Shown: in pieces, positions 26,830 through 40,402 of the stretch
How positions within the stretch are numbered: position 1 is the first letter of the stretch
How the letters are laid out: every line of letters starts with the position of its first letter
NCBI RefSeq assembly: GCF_050948175.1
Contig: NW_027490092.1
Span: forward strand, 1,488,001 to 1,552,000
Length of the DNA: 64,000 bases
Direction of reading: 5' to 3'
Source: Xylocopa sonorina
Taxonomy: Eukaryota > Arthropoda > Insecta > Hymenoptera > Apidae
Notes under the pieces: generated by a model
Databases searched by the model: none
What the model was told of the DNA's origin: nothing
The model's input: only the letters and a program-made list of their open reading frames with translations
Translations under genes and position numbers: made by a program

Positions 26830-29610
26830 TCATGTATATCTCGTATTAACTTCCAACGAATGTAAATGCGACACTTCCATGCTAGGAAATAGCGTTTGAA
26901 GATGTCTACGTATCGTAGCAATAGAGTTCTAATGCTTCTTAAAACGCGATATCGCATCTCACTGCTATGTTTCATGAGAAGACATAATATTCATTATGGA
27001 GTGTTATGTATACCTCGTACTCACTTCAAAAGAATGTAAATGCGACCCTTCCATCCTAGGAAATAGCCTTTGCAGATGTCTACGTATCGTAGCAATAGAG
27101 TTCTAATGCTTCTTAAAACGCGGTATCGCATCTCACTGCTATGTTTCATGAGAAGACAAAATACTCATTATGGAGTGTTATGTATACCTCGTACTCACTT
27201 CAAAAGAATGTAAATGCGACCCTTCGATCCTAGGAAATAGCGTTTGCAGATGTCTACGTATCGTAGCACTAGATTTCTAATGCTTCTTAGAACGCGATAT
27301 CGCATCTCACTTCTATGTTTCATGATAAGATATAATATTCATTGCGAAGTGTCATGTATACCTCGTATTCACTTCAAAAGAACGTAAATAAGACACTTCC
27401 ATGCTAGGAAATAGCGTTTGCAGATGTCTACGTATCGTAGCAATAGAGTTCTAGTGCTTCATAGAAGGCGATATCGCATCTCACTTCTATGATTCATGAT
27501 AAGATATAATATTCATTGCGAAGTGTCATATATATCTCGTATTCACTTCAAACGAATGTAAATGCGACACTTCCATGCTAGGAAATAACGTTTGCAGATC
27601 TCTACGTATCGTAGCAATAGAGTTCTAATGTTTCTTAAAACGCGATATCGCATCTCACTGCTATGTTGCATGAGAAGATATAATATTCATTGCGAAGTGT
27701 CATGTATATCTCGTATTCACATCAAAAGAATGTAAATGCGACACTTCCATGCTAGGAAATAGCGTTTGCAGATGTCTACGTATCGTAGCAATAGAGTTCT
27801 AATGCTTCTCAAAACGCGATATGGCACCTCATTCCTATGTTTCATGATAAGATATAATATTTATTGCGAAGTGTCATGTATATCTCGTATTAACTTCCAA
27901 CGAATGTAAATGCGACACTTCCATGCTAGGAAATAGCGTTTGAAGATGTCTACGTATCGTAGCAATAGAGTTCTAATGCTTCTTAAAACGCGATATCGCA
28001 TCTCACTGCTATGTTTCATGAGAAGACATAATATTCATTATGGAGTGTTATGTATACCTCGTACTCACTTCAAAAGAATGTAAATGCGACCCTTCCATCC
28101 TAGGAAATAGCCTTTGCAGATGTCTACGTATCGTAGCAATAGAGTTCTAATGCTTCTTAAAACGCGGTATCGCATCTCACTGCTATGTTTCATGAGAAGA
28201 CAAAATACTCATTATGGAGTGTTATGTATACCTCGTACTCACTTCAAAAGAATGTAAATGCGACCCTTCGATCCTAGGAAATAGCGTTTGCAGATGTCTA
28301 CGTATCGTAGCACTAGATTTCTAATGCTTCTTAGAACGCGATATCGCATCTCACTTCTATGTTTCATGATAAGATATAATATTCATTGCGAAGTGTCATG
28401 TATACCTCGTATTCACTTCAAAAGAACGTAAATAAGACACTTCCATGCTAGGAAATAGCGTTTGCAGATGTCTACGTATCGTAGCAATAGAGTTCTAGTG
28501 CTTCATAGAAGGCGATATCGCATCTCACTTCTATGATTCATGATAAGATATAATATTCATTGCGAAGTGTCATATATATCTCGTATTCACTTCAAACGAA
28601 TGTAAATGCGACACTTCCATGCTAGGAAATAACGTTTGCAGATCTCTACGTATCGTAGCAATAGAGTTCTAATGTTTCTTAAAACGCGATATCGCATCTC
28701 ACTGCTATGTTGCATGAGAAGATATAATATTCATTGCGAAGTGTCATGTATATCTCGTATTCACATCAAAAGAATGTAAATGCGACACTTCCATGCTAGG
28801 AAATAGCGTTTGCAGATGTCTACGTATCGTAGCAATAGAGTTCTAATGCTTCTCAAAACGCGATATGGCACCTCATTCCTATGTTTCATGATAAGATATA
28901 ATATTTATTGCGAAGTGTCATGTATATCTCGTATTAACTTCCAACGAATGTAAATGCGACACTTCCATGCTAGGAAATAGCGTTTGAAGATGTCTACGTA
29001 TCGTAGCAATAGAGTTCTAATGCTTCTTAAAACGCGATATCGCATCTCACTGCTATGTTTCATGAGAAGACATAATATTCATTATGGAGTGTTATGTATA
29101 CCTCGTACTCACTTCAAAAGAATGTAAATGCGACCCTTCCATCCTAGGAAATAGCCTTTGCAGATGTCTACGTATCGTAGCAATAGAGTTCTAATGCTTC
29201 TTAAAACGCGGTATCGCATCTCACTGCTATGTTTCATGAGAAGACAAAATACTCATTATGGAGTGTTATGTATACCTCGTACTCACTTCAAAAGAATGTA
29301 AATGCGACCCTTCGATCCTAGGAAATAGCGTTTGCAGATGTCTACGTATCGTAGCACTAGATTTCTAATGCTTCTTAGAACGCGATATCGCATCTCACTT
29401 CTATGTTTCATGATAAGATATAATATTCATTGCGAAGTGTCATGTATACCTCGTATTCACTTCAAAAGAACGTAAATAAGACACTTCCATGCTAGGAAAT
29501 AGCGTTTGCAGATGTCTACGTATCGTAGCAATAGAGTTCTAGTGCTTCATAGAAGGCGATATCGCATCTCACTTCTATGATTCATGATAAGATATAATAT
29601 TCATTGCGAA
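26830..29610. repeat. Tandem 6-mer higher-order repeat, about 2.7 copies of 1,044 bp
   Basis: The TTAACTTCCAACG variant occurs at 26,851, 27,895 and 28,939, exactly 1,044 bp (6 x 174) apart. Further shared private variants are GACCCTTCGATCC, CAGATCTCTACG and CTATGTTGCATG. The copies look nearly identical. The third copy is partial and ends where the sequence returns to the AGAAAGTAAATGCG monomer. The equivalent region near 35.9-36.6 kb has only one copy, so this is a local expansion. Confidence 0.88.
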
Positions 29611-31228
29611 GTGTCATGTATACCTCGTATTCACTTCAAAAGAAAGTAAATGCGACACTTCCATGCTAGGAAATAGCGTTTGCAGATGTCTACGTGTCGT
29701 AGCAATAGAGTTCTAATGCTTCTTAAAACGCGATATCGCATCTTACTGCTATGTTTCATGATAAGATATAATATTCATTATGGAGTGTTATGTATACATC
29801 GCACTCACTTCAAAAGAATGTAAATGCGACCCTTCCATGCTAGGAAATAGACTTTGCAGATGTCTACGTATCGTAGCAATAGAGTTCTAATGCTTCTTAG
29901 AACGCGATATCGCATCTCACTTCTATGTTTCATGATAAGATATAATATTCATTGCGAAGTGTCATGTATACCTCGTATTCACTTCAAAAGAATGTAAATA
30001 TGACACTTCCATGCTAGGAAATAGCATTTGCAGATGTCTACGTATCGTAGCAATAGAGTTCTAATGCGTCTTAAAACGAGATGCCGCATTTCATTTCTAT
30101 GTCTCGTGATAAGATATAATATTCATGGTGGAGTGTTATGTATACCTCGTTTTCACTTCAGTGGAATGCCAGTGGAATGTAAGTGTGATGCTAGGAAATA
30201 GAGTTTGCAGATGTCTACGCATATTAGCAATAGAGTTCTAATGCTTCTCAAAACGCGATATAGCACCTCATTCCTATGTCTCATGATAAGATATAATATT
30301 CATTGCGAAGTGTCATGTATATCTCGTATTCACTCCAAAAGAATGAAAATGCGACACTTGCATGCTAGGAAATAGCGATTGCAGATGTCTACGTATCACA
30401 GCAATAGAGTACTAATGCTTCTTAAAACGAGATGTCGTATTTCACTTCTATGTTTCGTAATAAGATATAATATTCATTGTGTAATGTTATGTATACCTCG
30501 TGCTCACTTCAGTGGAATGTAAGTGCGAAATTTCCTTGCTAGGAAATAGAGTTTGCAGATGCCTACGTATAATAGCAATATAGTTCTAATGCTTCTCAAA
30601 ACGCGAAATAGCACCTCATTCCTATGTTTCATGATAAGATATAATATTCATTGCGAAGTGTCATGTATATCTCGTATTCACTTCAAACGTATGTAAATGC
30701 GACACTTCCATGCTAGGAAATAGCGTTTGCAGATGTCTACGTATCGTAGCAATAGAGTTCTCATGATTCTTAAAATGCCATATCGCATCTCACTTCTATG
30801 TTTCATGATAGGATATAATATTCATTGCGAAGTGTCATGTATATTTCGTATTCACTTCAAAAGAACGTAAATAAGACACTTCCATGCTGGGAAATAGCGT
30901 TTGCAGATGTCTACGTATCGTAGCAATAGAGTTCTAGTGCTTCTTAGAAGGCGATATCGCATCTCACTTCTATGATTGATGATAAGATATAATATTCATT
31001 GTGGAGTGTTATGTATACCTCGTATTCACTTCAGTGGAATGTAAGTGGAATGTAAGTTTAATGCTAGGAAATAGAGTTTGCAGATGTCTACGCATATTAG
31101 CAATAGAGTTCTAATGCTTCTCAAAACGCGATATAGCACCTCATTCCTATGTTTCATGATAAGATATAATATTCATTGCGAAGTGTCATGCATATCTCGT
31201 ATTCACTTCAAAAGAATGTAAATGCGAC
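28545..31228. repeat. A-array segment, copy 1 of the 6,968-bp (40-mer + 8) spaced duplication
   Basis: This segment matches about 35513-38196. The CAAACGTATG variant sits at 30,685 and 37,653, and the CTGGGAAATAG plus GATTGATGATAAG monomers recur with the same 6,968-bp spacing. Three +3-bp marker monomers and one lost base explain the 8 extra bases. Confidence 0.78.
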
Positions 31229-34200
31229 ACTTCCATGCTAGGAAATAGCGTTTGCAGATGTCTACGTATCGCAGCAATAGAGTTCCAATGCTTCCTAAAA
31301 CGCGATATCGCATCTCCCTTCTATGTTTCATGATAAGGTATAATATTCATTGTGAAGTGTCATGTATACCTCGTATTCACTTCAAATGAATGTAAATGCG
31401 ACACTTCCATGCTAGGAAATAGCGTTTGCAGATGTCTACGTATCGTAGCAATGGAGTTCTAATGCTTCTTAAAACGCGATATCGCATCTCGTTCCTATGT
31501 TTCATGATAAGATATAATATTCATTGCGAAGTGTCATGTATATCTCGTATTCACTTCAAAAGAATGTAAATGCGACACTTCCATGCTAGGAAATAGCGTT
31601 TGCAGATGTCTACGTATCGTAGCAATAAAGTTCTAATGCTTCTCAAAACGCGATATAGCACCACATTCCTATGTTTCATGATAAGATATAATATTCATTG
31701 CGAAGTGTCATGCATATCTCGTATTCACTTCAAAAGAATGTAAATGCGACACTTCCATGCTAGGAAATAGCGTTTGCAGATGTCTACGTATCGCAGCAAT
31801 AGAGTTCCAATGCTTCCTAAAACGCGATATCGCATCTCCCATCTATGTTTCATGATAAGGTATAATATTCATTGCGAAGTGTCATGTATACCTCGTATTC
31901 ACATCAAATGAATGTAAATGCGACACTTCCATGCTAGGAAATAGCGTTTGCAGATGTCTACGTATCGTAGCAATGGAGTTCTAATGCTTCTTAAAACGCG
32001 ATATCGCATCTCATTCCTATGTTTCATGATAAGATATAATATTCATTGCGAAGTGTCATATATATCTCGTATTCACTTCAAACGAATGTAAATGCGACAC
32101 TTCCATGCTAGGAAATAACGTTTGCAGATGTCTACGTATCGTAGCAATAGAGTTCTAATGTTTCTTAAAACGCGATATCGCATCTCACTGCTATGTTTCA
32201 TGAGAAGATATAATATTCATTGCGAAGTGTCATGTATATCTCGTATTCACATCAAAAGAATGTAAATGCGACACTTCCATGCTAGGAAATAGCGTTTGCA
32301 GATGTCTACGTATCGTAGCAATAGAGTTCTAATGCTTCTCAAAACGCGATATGGCACCTCATTCCTATGTTTCATGATAAGATATAATATTTATTGCGAA
32401 GTGTCATGTACATCTCGTATTAACTTCAAACGAATGTAAATGCGACACTTCCATGCTAGGAAATAGCGTTTGAAGATGTCTACGTATCGTAGCAATAGAG
32501 TTCTAATGCTTCTTAAAACGCGATATCGCATCTCACTGCTATGTTTCATGAGAAGACATAATATTCATTATGGAGTGTTATGTATACCTCGTACTCACTT
32601 CAAAAGAATGTAAATGCGACCCTTCCATCCTAGGAAATAGCCTTTGCAGATGTCTACGTATCGTAGCAATAGAGTTCTAATGCTTCTTAAAACGCGATAT
32701 CGCATCTCACTGCTATGTTTCATGAGAAGACAAAATACTCATTATGGAGTGTTATGTATACCTCGTACTCACTTCAAAAGAATGTAAATGCGACCCTTCC
32801 ATCCTAGGAAATAGCGTTTGCAGATGTCTACGTATCGTAGCACTAGATTTCTAATGCTTCTTAGAACGCGATATCGCATCTCACTTCTATGTTTCATGAT
32901 AAGATATAATATTCATTGCGAAGTGTCATGTATACCTCGTATTCACTTCAAAAGAACGTAAATAAGACACTTCCATGCTAGGAAATAGCGTTTGCAGATG
33001 TCTACGTATCGTAGCAATAGAGTTCTAGTGCTTCATAGAAGGCGATATCGCATCTCACTTCTATGATTCATGATAAGATGTAATATTCATTGCGAAGTGT
33101 CATGTATACCTCGTATTCACTTCAAAAGAAAGTAAATGCGACACTTCCATGCTAGGAAATAGCGTTTGCAGATGTCTACGTGTCGTAGCAATAGAGTTCT
33201 AATGCTTCTTAAAACGCGATATCGCATCTCACTGCTATGTTTCATGATAAGATATAATATTCATTATGGAGTGTTATGTATACCTCGCACTCACTTCAAA
33301 AGAATGTAAATGCGACCCTTCCATGCTAGGAAATAGACTTTGCAGATGTCTACGTATCGTAGCAATAGAGTTCTAATGCTTCTTAGAACGCGATATCGCA
33401 TCTCACTTCTATGTTTCATGATAAGATATAATATTCATTGCGAAGTGTCATGTATACCTCGTATTCACTTCAAAAGAATGTAAATATGACACTTCCATGC
33501 TAGGAAATAGCATTTGCAGATGTCTACGTATAGTAGCAATAGAGTTCTAATGCGTCTTAAAACGAGATGCCGCATTTCATTTCTATGTCTCGTGATAAGA
33601 TATAATATTCATGGTGGAGTGTTATGTATACCTCGTTTTCACTTCAGTGGAATGCCAGTGGAATGTAAGTGTGATGCTAGGAAATAGAGTTTGCAGATGT
33701 CTACGCATATTAGCAATAGAGTTCTAATGCTTCTCAAAACGCGATATAGCACCTCATACCTATGTCTCATGATAAGATATAATATTCATTGCGAAGTGTC
33801 ATGTATATCTCGTATTCACTCCAAAAGAATGTAAATGCGACACTTGCATGCTAGGAAATAGCGATTGCAGATGTCTACGTATCACAGCAATAGAGTACTA
33901 ATGCTTCTTAAAACGAGATGTCGTATTTCACTTCTATGTTTCGTAATAAGATATAATATTCATTGTGTAATGTTATGTATACCTCGTGCTCACTTCAGTG
34001 GAATGTAAGTGCGAAATTTCCTTGCTAGGAAATAGAGTTTGCAGATGCCTACGTATAATAGCAATATAGTTCTAATGCTTCTCAAAACGCGAAATAGCAC
34101 CTCATTCCTATGTTTCATGATAAGATATAATATTCATTGCGAAGTGTCATGTACATCTCGTATTCACTTCAAACGAATGTAAATGCGACACTTCCATGCT

Positions 34201-37200
34201 AGGAAATAGCGTTTGCAGATGTCTACGTATCGTAGCAATAGAGTTCTTATGATTCTTAAAATGCCATATCGCATCTCACTTCTATGTTTCATGATAGGAT
34301 ATAATATTCATTGCGAAGTGTCATGTATATCTCGTATTCACTTCAAACTAATGTAAATGCGACACTTCCATGCTAGGAAATAGCGTTTGCAGATGTCTAC
34401 GTATCGTAGCAATAGAGTTCTAATCCTTCTCAAAACGCGATATAGCACCTCATTCCTATGTTTCATGATAAGATATAATATTCATTGCGAAGTGTCATGT
34501 ATATCTCGTATTCACATCAAAAGAATGTAAATGCGACACTTCCATGCTAGGAAATAGCGTTTGCAGATGTCTACGTATCGTAGCAATAGAGCTCTAATGC
34601 TTCTAAAAACGCGATATCGCATCTCACTGCTATGTTTCATGAGAAGACATAATACTCATTATGGAGTGTTATGTATACCTCGTACTCGCTTCAAAAGAAT
34701 GTAAATGCGACCCTTCCATCCTAGGTAATAGCGTTTGCAGATGTCTACGTATCGTAGCACTAGAGTTCTAATGCTTCTTAGAACGCGATATCGCATCTCA
34801 CTTCTATGTTTCATGATAAGATATAATATTAATTGCGAAGTGTCATGTATACCTCGTATTCACTTCAAAAGAACGTAAATAAGACACTTCCATGCTAGGA
34901 AATAGCGTTTGCAGATGTCTACGTATCGTAGCAATAGAGTTCTAGTGCTTCTTAGAAGGCGGTATCGCATCTCACTTCTATGATTCATGATAAGATATAA
35001 TATTCATTGCGAAGTGTCATGTATACCTCGTATTCACTTCAAAAGAAAGTAAATGCGACACTTCCATGCTAGGAAATAGCGTTTGCAGATGTCTACGTGT
35101 CGTAGCAATAGAGTTCTAATGCTTCATAAACGCGATATCGCATCTCACTGCTATGTTTCAAGATAAGATATAATATTCATTATGGAGTGTTATGTATACC
35201 TCGCACTCACTTCAAAAGAATGTAAATGCGACCCTTCCATGCTAGGAAATAGACTTTTCAGATGTCTACGTATCGTAGCAATAGAGTTCTAATGCTTCTT
35301 AGAACGCGATATCGCATCTCACTTCTATGTTTCATGATAAGATATAATATTCATTGCGAAGTGTCATGTATACCTCGTATTCACTTCAATAGAATGCAAA
35401 TATGACACTTCCATGCTAGGAAATAGCGTTTGCAGATGTCTACGTATCGTAGCAATGGAGTTCTAATGCTTCTTAAAACGCGATATCGCATCTCATTCCT
35501 ATGTTTCATGATAAGATATAATATTCATTGCGAAGTGTCATATATATCTCGTATTCACTTCAAACGAATGTAAATGCGACACTTCCATGCTAGGAAATAA
35601 CGTTTGCAGATGTCTACGTATCGTAGCAATAGAGTTCTAATGTTTCTTAAAACGCGATATCGCAGCTCACTGCTATGTTTCATGAGAAGATATAATATTC
35701 ATTGCGAAGTGTCATGTATATCTCGTATTCACATCAAAAGAATGTAAATGCGACACTTCCATGCTAGGAAATAGCGTTTGCAGATGTCTACGTATCGTAG
35801 CAATAGAGTTCTAATGCTTCTCAAAACGCGATATGGCACCTCATTCCTATGTTTCATGATAAGATATAATATTTATTGCGAAGTGTCATGTATATCTCGT
35901 ATTAACTTCCAACGAATGTAAATGCGACACTTCCATGCTAGGAAATAGCGTTTGAAGATGTCTACGTATCGTAGCAATAGAGTTCTAATGCTTCTTAAAA
36001 CGCGATATCGCATCTCACTGCTATGTTTCATGAGAAGACATAATATTCATTATGGAGTGTTATGTATACCTCGTACTCACTTCAAAAGAATGTAAATGCG
36101 ACCCTTCCATCCTAGGAAATAGCCTTTGCAGATGTCTACGTATCGTAGCAATAGAGTTCTAATGCTTCTTAAAACGCGGTATCGCATCTCACTGCTATGT
36201 TTCATGAGAAGACAAAATACTCATTATGGAGTGTTATGTATACCTCGTACTCACTTCAAAAGAATGTAAATGCGACCCTTCCATCCTAGGAAATAGCGTT
36301 TGCAGATGTCTACGTATCGTAGCACTAGATTTCTAATGCTTCTTAGAACGCGATATCGCATCTCACTTCTATGTTTCATGATAAGATATAATATTCATTG
36401 CGAAGTGTCATGTATACCTCGTATTCACTTCAAAAGAACGTAAATAAGACACTTCCATGCTAGGAAATAGCGTTTGCAGATGTCTACGTATCGTAGCAAT
36501 AGAGTTCTAGTGCTTCATAGAAGGCGATATCGCATCTCACTTCTATGATTCATGATAAGATATAATATTCATTGCGAAGTGTCATGTATAACTCGTATTC
36601 ACTTCAAAAGAAAGTAAATGCGACACTTCCATGCTAGGAAATAGCGTTTGCAGATGTCTACGTGTCGTAGCAATAGAGTTCTAATGCTTCTTAAAACGCG
36701 ATATCGCATCTTACTGCTATGTTTCATGATAAGATATAATATTCATTATGGAGTGTTATGTATACCTCGCACTCACTTCAAAAGAATGTAAATGCGACCC
36801 TTCCATGCTAGGAAATAGACTTTGCAGATGTCTACGTATCGTAGCAATAGAGTTCTAATGCTTCTTAGAACGCGATATCGCATCTCACTTCTATGTTTCA
36901 TGATAAGATATAATATTCATTGCGAAGTGTCATGTATACCTCGTATTCACTTCAAAAGAATGTAAATATGACACTTCCATGCTAGGAAATAGCATTTGCA
37001 GATGTCTACGTATCGTAGCAATAGAGTTCTAATGCGTCTTAAAACGAGATGCCGCATTTCATTTCTATGTCTCGTGATAAGATATAATATTCATGGTGGA
37101 GTGTTATGTATACCTCGTTTTCACTTCAGTGGAATGCCAGTGGAATGTAAGTGTGATGCTAGGAAATAGAGTTTGCAGATGTCTACGCATATTAGCAATA

Positions 37201-37721
37201 GAGTTCTAATGCTTCTCAAAACGCGATATAGCACCTCATTCCTATGTCTCATGATAAGATATAATATTCATTGCGAAGTGTCATGTATATCTCGTATTCA
37301 CTCCAAAAGAATGAAAATGCGACACTTGCATGCTAGGAAATAGCGATTGCAGATGTCTACGTATCACAGCAATAGAGTACTAATGCTTCTTAAAACGAGA
37401 TGTCGTATTTCACTTCTATGTTTCGTAATAAGATATAATATTCATTGTGTAATGTTATGTATACCTCGTGCTCACTTCAGTGGAATGTAAGTGCGAAATT
37501 TCCTTGCTAGGAAATAGAGTTTGCAGATGCCTACGTATAATAGCAATATAGTTCTAATGCTTCTCAAAACGCGAAATAGCACCTCATTCCTATGTTTCAT
37601 GATAAGATATAATATTCATTGCGAAGTGTCATGTATATCTCGTATTCACTTCAAACGTATGTAAATGCGACACTTCCATGCTAGGAAATAGCGTTTGCAG
37701 ATGTCTACGTATCGTAGCAAT
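30853..37721. repeat. A-array block, copy 2 of the 10,973-bp-spaced duplication (about 6.9 kb)
   Basis: This second copy of about 19880-26748 carries the same order of marker monomers. At its right edge it reads CAATAGAGTTCTCATG, where copy 1 reads CAATGGAGTTCTAATG. Confidence 0.85.
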
Positions 37722-38196
37722 AGAGTTCTCATGATTCTTAAAATGCCATATCGCATCTCACTTCTATGTTTCATGATAGGATATAATATTCATTGCGAAG
37801 TGTCATGTATATTTCGTATTCACTTCAAAAGAACGTAAATAAGACACTTCCATGCTGGGAAATAGCGTTTGCAGATGTCTACGTATCGTAGCAATAGAGT
37901 TCTAGTGCTTCTTAGAAGGCGATATCGCATCTCACTTCTATGATTGATGATAAGATATAATATTCATTGTGGAGTGTTATGTATACCTCGTATTCACTTC
38001 AGTGGAATGTAAGTGGAATGTAAGTTTAATGCTAGGAAATAGAGTTTGCAGATGTCTACGCATATTAGCAATAGAGTTCTAATGCTTCTCAAAACGCGAT
38101 ATAGCACCTCATTCCTATGTTTCATGATAAGATATAATATTCATTGCGAAGTGTCATGCATATCTCGTATTCACTTCAAAAGAATGTAAATGCGAC
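35513..38196. repeat. A-array segment, copy 2 of the 6,968-bp spaced duplication
   Basis: This second copy of about 28545-31228 ends where the array crosses into the B subfamily: its last monomer reads CACTTGCATGC, where copy 1 reads CACTTCCATGC. Confidence 0.78.
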
Positions 38197-38363
38197 ACTT
38201 GCATGCTAGGAAATAGCGATTGCAGATGTCTACGTATCACAGCAATAGAGTACTAATGCTACTTAAATCGCGATATCGCATCTCATTTATATGTTTCGTG
38301 ATGAGATATAATATTCATTGCGAAGTCTCATGTATGCCTCGTATTCAATTCAAAAGAATGTAA
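38190..38363. repeat. Hybrid A/B monomer at the subfamily boundary
   Basis: The 5' part matches an A-type monomer (TTGCATGCTAGG, CGATTGCAG, TATCACAGCAATAGAGTACTAATGCT), as at 37318. From about 38,259 the unit reads ACTTAAATCGCGATATCGC and TCTCATTTATATGTTTCG, and the following monomers are of the B kind. The switch falls inside one monomer without breaking the 174-bp phase, as expected for homologous exchange between subfamilies. Confidence 0.75.
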
Positions 38364-40326
38364 ATGCGACTATTGCTTGCTGGGAAATAGCGTTTGCAGA
38401 TGTCTACGTATCGTAGCAATAGAGCTCTAATGCTACTTAAATCGCGATATCGCATCTCATTTATATGTTTCGTGATGAGATATAATATTCATTGCGAAGT
38501 CTCATGTATGCCTCGTATTCACTTCAAAAGAATGTAAGTGCGAATTTTCCTTGCTAGGAAATAGCGTTTTTAGATGCCTACGTATCGTAGCAATAGGGTT
38601 CGAATGCTTCTTAAATCGCGATATCGCATCTCATTTGTACGTTTCATGATAAGATATAATATTCATTGCGAAGTATCATGTATACCTCGTATTCACTTCG
38701 AAAGAATGTAAATGCGACACTTCCTTTCTACGAAGTAGCGTTGGCAAAAGTCTACGTATCGAAGCAATAGTGCTCTAATGCCTCTTAAATCGCTATATCG
38801 CATCTCATTTCAATGTTTCATGATAAGATATAATATTCATTGTGTAGTGTTATCTATACCTCGTATTCACTTCAAAAGAATGCAAATGCGACACTTCCTT
38901 GCTAGGAAATAGCGTTTGCATATGTCTACGTATCGTAGCAATAGATTTCTAATGCTTCTCAAAACGCGATATCGCATCGCATTTATATGCTTCATGGTAG
39001 GATACAATATTAATTGCGAAGTGTCATGTATACCACGCATGCGCTTCAAGTGAATGTAAATGCGACACTTCCTTGGTAGGAAATAGCGTTTGCAGATAGC
39101 TACGTATCGAAGCAATAGGGATCTAATGCTTCTTAAATCGCCATATCGCTTCTCATTTCTAAGTTTCATGACAATATATAATATTCACTGCGAAGTGTCA
39201 TGTATACCTCGCATACCCTTCAAATGAATGTAAATGCGACACTTCCTTGCTAGGAAACAGCGATTGCAGATGTCTCCGTATCGAAGCAATAGATTTCTAA
39301 AGCTTGCTAATACGCGAAATCGCTTCTCATATATATGTGTCATGATAATATATAATATTCATTGCGAAGTGTCATGTATACCTCGCATACACTTCAAATG
39401 GATGTGAATGCGACAGTTCCTTGCTAGGAAATAGTGTTTGCAGATATCCACGTATCGAAGCAATAGAGTTCTAATGCTTCTTATATCGCGATATCGCATC
39501 TCATTTCTATGTCCCATTATAAGATATAATATTCATTGTGCATTGTTATGTATACCTCGTATTCACTTCAAAAGAATGTAAATACGACACTTCCTTATTA
39601 GGAAATAGCATTTGCAGATGTCTACGTATCGTAGCACTAAATTTCTAATGCTTCTTAAATCGCGATATCGCATCTCATTTCTATGTCTCATGATAAGATA
39701 TAATATTCATTGCGAAGTGTTATGTATACCTCGCATACACTTCAAATGAATGTAAATGCGACACTTCCTTGCTAGGAAATAACGTTTGCAGATGTCTACG
39801 TATCGAAGCAATAGAGTTCTAAAGCTTGTTAATTCGCGATATCTCATCTCATTTCTATGTTTCATGATAATATATAATATTCATTGTACAGTGTTATGTA
39901 TATCTCGTCTACACTTCAAATGAATGTAAATGCGACACTTCCTTGCTAGGAAATAGCGGTTGCAGATGTCTACGTATCGAAGCAATAGAATTCTAATGCT
40001 TCTCAAAACCCGATACCGCATCTGTTTTCTATGTTTCATGATATGATATAATATTCATTGCAAAGTGCCATGATTACCACGCAGAAACTTCAAATGAATG
40101 TAAGTGCGACACTTCCTTCCTAGGAAGTAGCGTTGGCAGATGTCTACGTATCGAAGCAATTGAGTTCTAATGCTTCTTAAAACGCGATATCGTATCTCAT
40201 TTTTATGTTTCATGATAAGATATAATATTCATTGCGAAGTGTCAATTATACATCGTATTCACTACAAAAGAATGTAAATGCGACACTTCCGTGCCAGGAA
40301 ATAGCATTTGCACATGTCTACGTATC

Positions 40327-40330
40327 GAAG
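40327..40330. other. Left target-site duplication GAAG (copy 1)
   Basis: The GAAG of the monomer's TATCGAAGCAATAG motif is repeated at 41894-41897 on the far side of the insert. Counting it once restores a 174-bp monomer. Confidence 0.85.
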
Positions 40331-40332
40331 TG

Positions 40333-40340
40333 TGACGTCA
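40333..40340. promoter_or_regulatory. TGACGTCA palindrome (CRE-type site) at the 5' end of LTR copy 1
   Basis: The first bases of the element contain the full 8-bp palindrome TGACGTCA, the consensus site of CREB/ATF bZIP factors in animals. It also forms part of the terminal inverted repeat, so it may be conserved for integrase recognition and not for transcription. Copy 2 has it at 45901-45908. Confidence 0.35.
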
Positions 40341-40402
40341 GGCGTGCCGCCTGCCAACCTCTCAACGCACCACAGCAACCACCCTCAGGCGCCTGCACCA
40401 CA

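Larger units (their letters stand above)
1..38259. repeat. Satellite array, subfamily A, 174-bp monomer, about 220 head-to-tail copies
   Basis: Monomer starts (the ATGCGACAC landmark) fall at 1, 175, 349, 523, 697 and 871, a constant 174-bp step that continues through the region. Typical A monomers carry TTCCATGCTAGGAAATAG, then GCAGATGTCTACGTATCGTAG, a central GCGATATCGC or its variant CGATATAGC, then GATATAATATTCATTG and a TTCACTTCAAAAGAATG end. Recurrent variants include an ATTATGGAGTG form with GTACTCAC, a GACCCTTCCATCCTAGG form, and a TATCACAGCAATAGAGTACTAATG form paired with a following GTGCGAAATTTCC monomer. All copies point the same way. No gene, RNA gene or transposon was seen in this stretch. 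A centromeric or heterochromatic location is inferred from array size and homogeneity, not shown directly. Confidence 0.97.
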
